Part shown: positions 63,130-64,000 of the stretch, piece by piece
Layout of the letters: the number at the start of each line of letters is the position of its first letter
Numbering within the stretch: the first letter of the stretch is position 1
Assembly (NCBI RefSeq): GCF_000247695.1
Contig: NW_004624781.1
Span: 6,680,141 to 6,744,140, forward strand
Reading direction: 5' to 3'
Source: Heterocephalus glaber
Lineage: Eukaryota; Chordata; Mammalia; Rodentia; Bathyergidae
Length of the DNA: 64,000 nucleotides
The notes under the pieces: generated by a model
The model's database searches: none
Told to the model about the DNA's origin: nothing
Seen by the model: only the letters and a program-made list of their open reading frames with translations
Made by a program: the position numbers and the translations under genes

Positions 63130-63190
63130 GCATTTTTGATCTGTAGTTTTCAAGGCTGATTATTTTCCAGTTAGGTCTTACTTAGGGGAA
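63130..63190 (-). repeat. Right arm of the inverted-repeat element
   Basis: Reverse complement of 60061-60121 as described there. Together with the left arm it would form a hairpin-type element before the L1 arrived. Confidence 0.8.
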
Positions 63191-63561
63191 AACATGGTAC
63201 CAGACTTTTAATAAACTTCCCATGAGAACCAAATAGGTGCCAGAAGACTGGCCCAACATCGCCAAAGTGTGAGGTATGATAGCCTAGAAAATCAGTTTCT
63301 TCCATGCCCTCACACAAGACATTTCCTGACGGGCAAAGGCTGAATTCATTTTTACAAGTTCTTGCTAAATGAGATACTAAGAGATACACTCAGGACGAAA
63401 GAAACTTAATGCTGAAGGAAAAAGTTGAGGTCGAAAGGAACTGTGAGCAAAGGAACTAGTAATCATATTGGTAAATCGGCAGGTAGCTGAAAGCAGGTAT
63501 AACCAGTTGGTAACATGCTAGGAATTAATTTTTTTTAAAGAGGCAAGTTTAAGAACTAATA

Positions 63562-64000
63562 CAGTGAAAATGGCCATACTTCCAAAACTGTTATGTAGGT
63601 TTAATGCAATGCCAATTGAAATTCCAACAATATATTTCACAGAATTAGAGAAAACAATCCAAAAATTCATTTGGAACAGAAAAGACCTAGAATAGCAAAA
63701 TAAATTTTAGGCAACAGAGATATGGCTGGGGTTATCACAAGCCCCAACTTGAAACTATACTACAAAGCTACTGTGATAAAAACAGTCTGGTACTGGCAAA
63801 AAAAAAACAGACCCGAGGATCAGTGGAATAGATTAGAAGATGCAGAAATGACTACGGATATGCTCAGCCACCTCATCTTTGACAAAGGAGCCAACCATCC
63901 TCACTAGAGGAAAGATAGCCTATTTAATAAATGGTGTTGGAAAAACTGAATTTCAACCTGCCAAAGATTAAAACTAGACCCATACCTATCACCATGCACT
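63562..64000 (+). mobile_element. Second L1 ORF2 fragment (runs off the window)
   Basis: ORF2 C-terminal region starting gtgaaaatggccatac, homologous to 61.21 kb onward. 5'-truncated, with frame breaks, and continuing past the window end. Confidence 0.85.

Larger units (their letters stand above)
38268..64000. other. Repeat-rich intergenic region upstream of RAB11A
   Basis: No splice-consistent exon, conserved protein or RNA gene could be supported after the tRNA gene. The contents are the LTR, LINE, SINE and DNA-transposon copies listed separately, with short unique stretches between them. Confidence 0.6.

Overview
The window is mammalian nuclear DNA, almost certainly from a rodent. It holds the 3' end of MEGF11 (+ strand), the whole of RAB11A (- strand), a tRNA-Gln(CTG) gene beside the RAB11A promoter, and about 25 kb of repeat-rich intergenic DNA. 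The rodent call rests on dozens of tRNA-derived ID-type SINEs, 7SL-derived B1 SINEs and composite B1+ID elements. B1-dID composites are known from squirrel-, dormouse-, beaver- and guinea-pig-related rodents rather than mouse or rat. I lean to a non-murid rodent, possibly a beaver relative, but the sequence alone does not settle the species.

Layout. 1-13.4 kb: the last six coding exons of MEGF11, joined in frame from 591 to a stop at 12757-12759, then a 3' UTR. The introns hold MIRs, old hAT copies and a few SINEs. 13.4-19.8 kb: the convergent intergenic interval. 19.8-37.72 kb: RAB11A. Its five coding exons sum to 651 nt (216 residues plus stop), and the start codon lies in a CpG island. 38.18-38.25 kb: tRNA-Gln-CTG, divergent from RAB11A and 461 bp from its start codon. 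38.3-64 kb: no gene that I can support. This part is layered repeats: MLT1 and MST-like LTRs, old L1M pieces, MER5A, MIR, a solo ERV LTR, a hAT miniature transposon, many ID/B1 SINEs, and an L1 at 60.2-63.1 kb that itself sits inside an inverted-repeat element.

Biology. RAB11A is the recycling-endosome GTPase. MEGF11 is a multi-EGF transmembrane receptor used in neuronal self-spacing. They are neighbours by conserved synteny, and I see no shared pathway. The tRNA gene and RAB11A form a Pol III/Pol II head-to-head pair sharing a CpG-rich promoter region.

I see no undescribed multi-gene system. The most anomalous sequence is not biological: an Illumina adapter with index and flow-cell sequence is embedded at 8493-8549 between two poly-A runs, which marks a local assembly error. 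A 100-N gap lies at 31134-31233. The best biological oddities are an inverted-repeat element whose loop was hit by an L1, a U6 snRNA 5' fragment inside an L1, a solo LTR and a hAT element within one ancient repeat, repeated SINE insertion at one target, and a perfect palindromic double ETS site in the RAB11A promoter.
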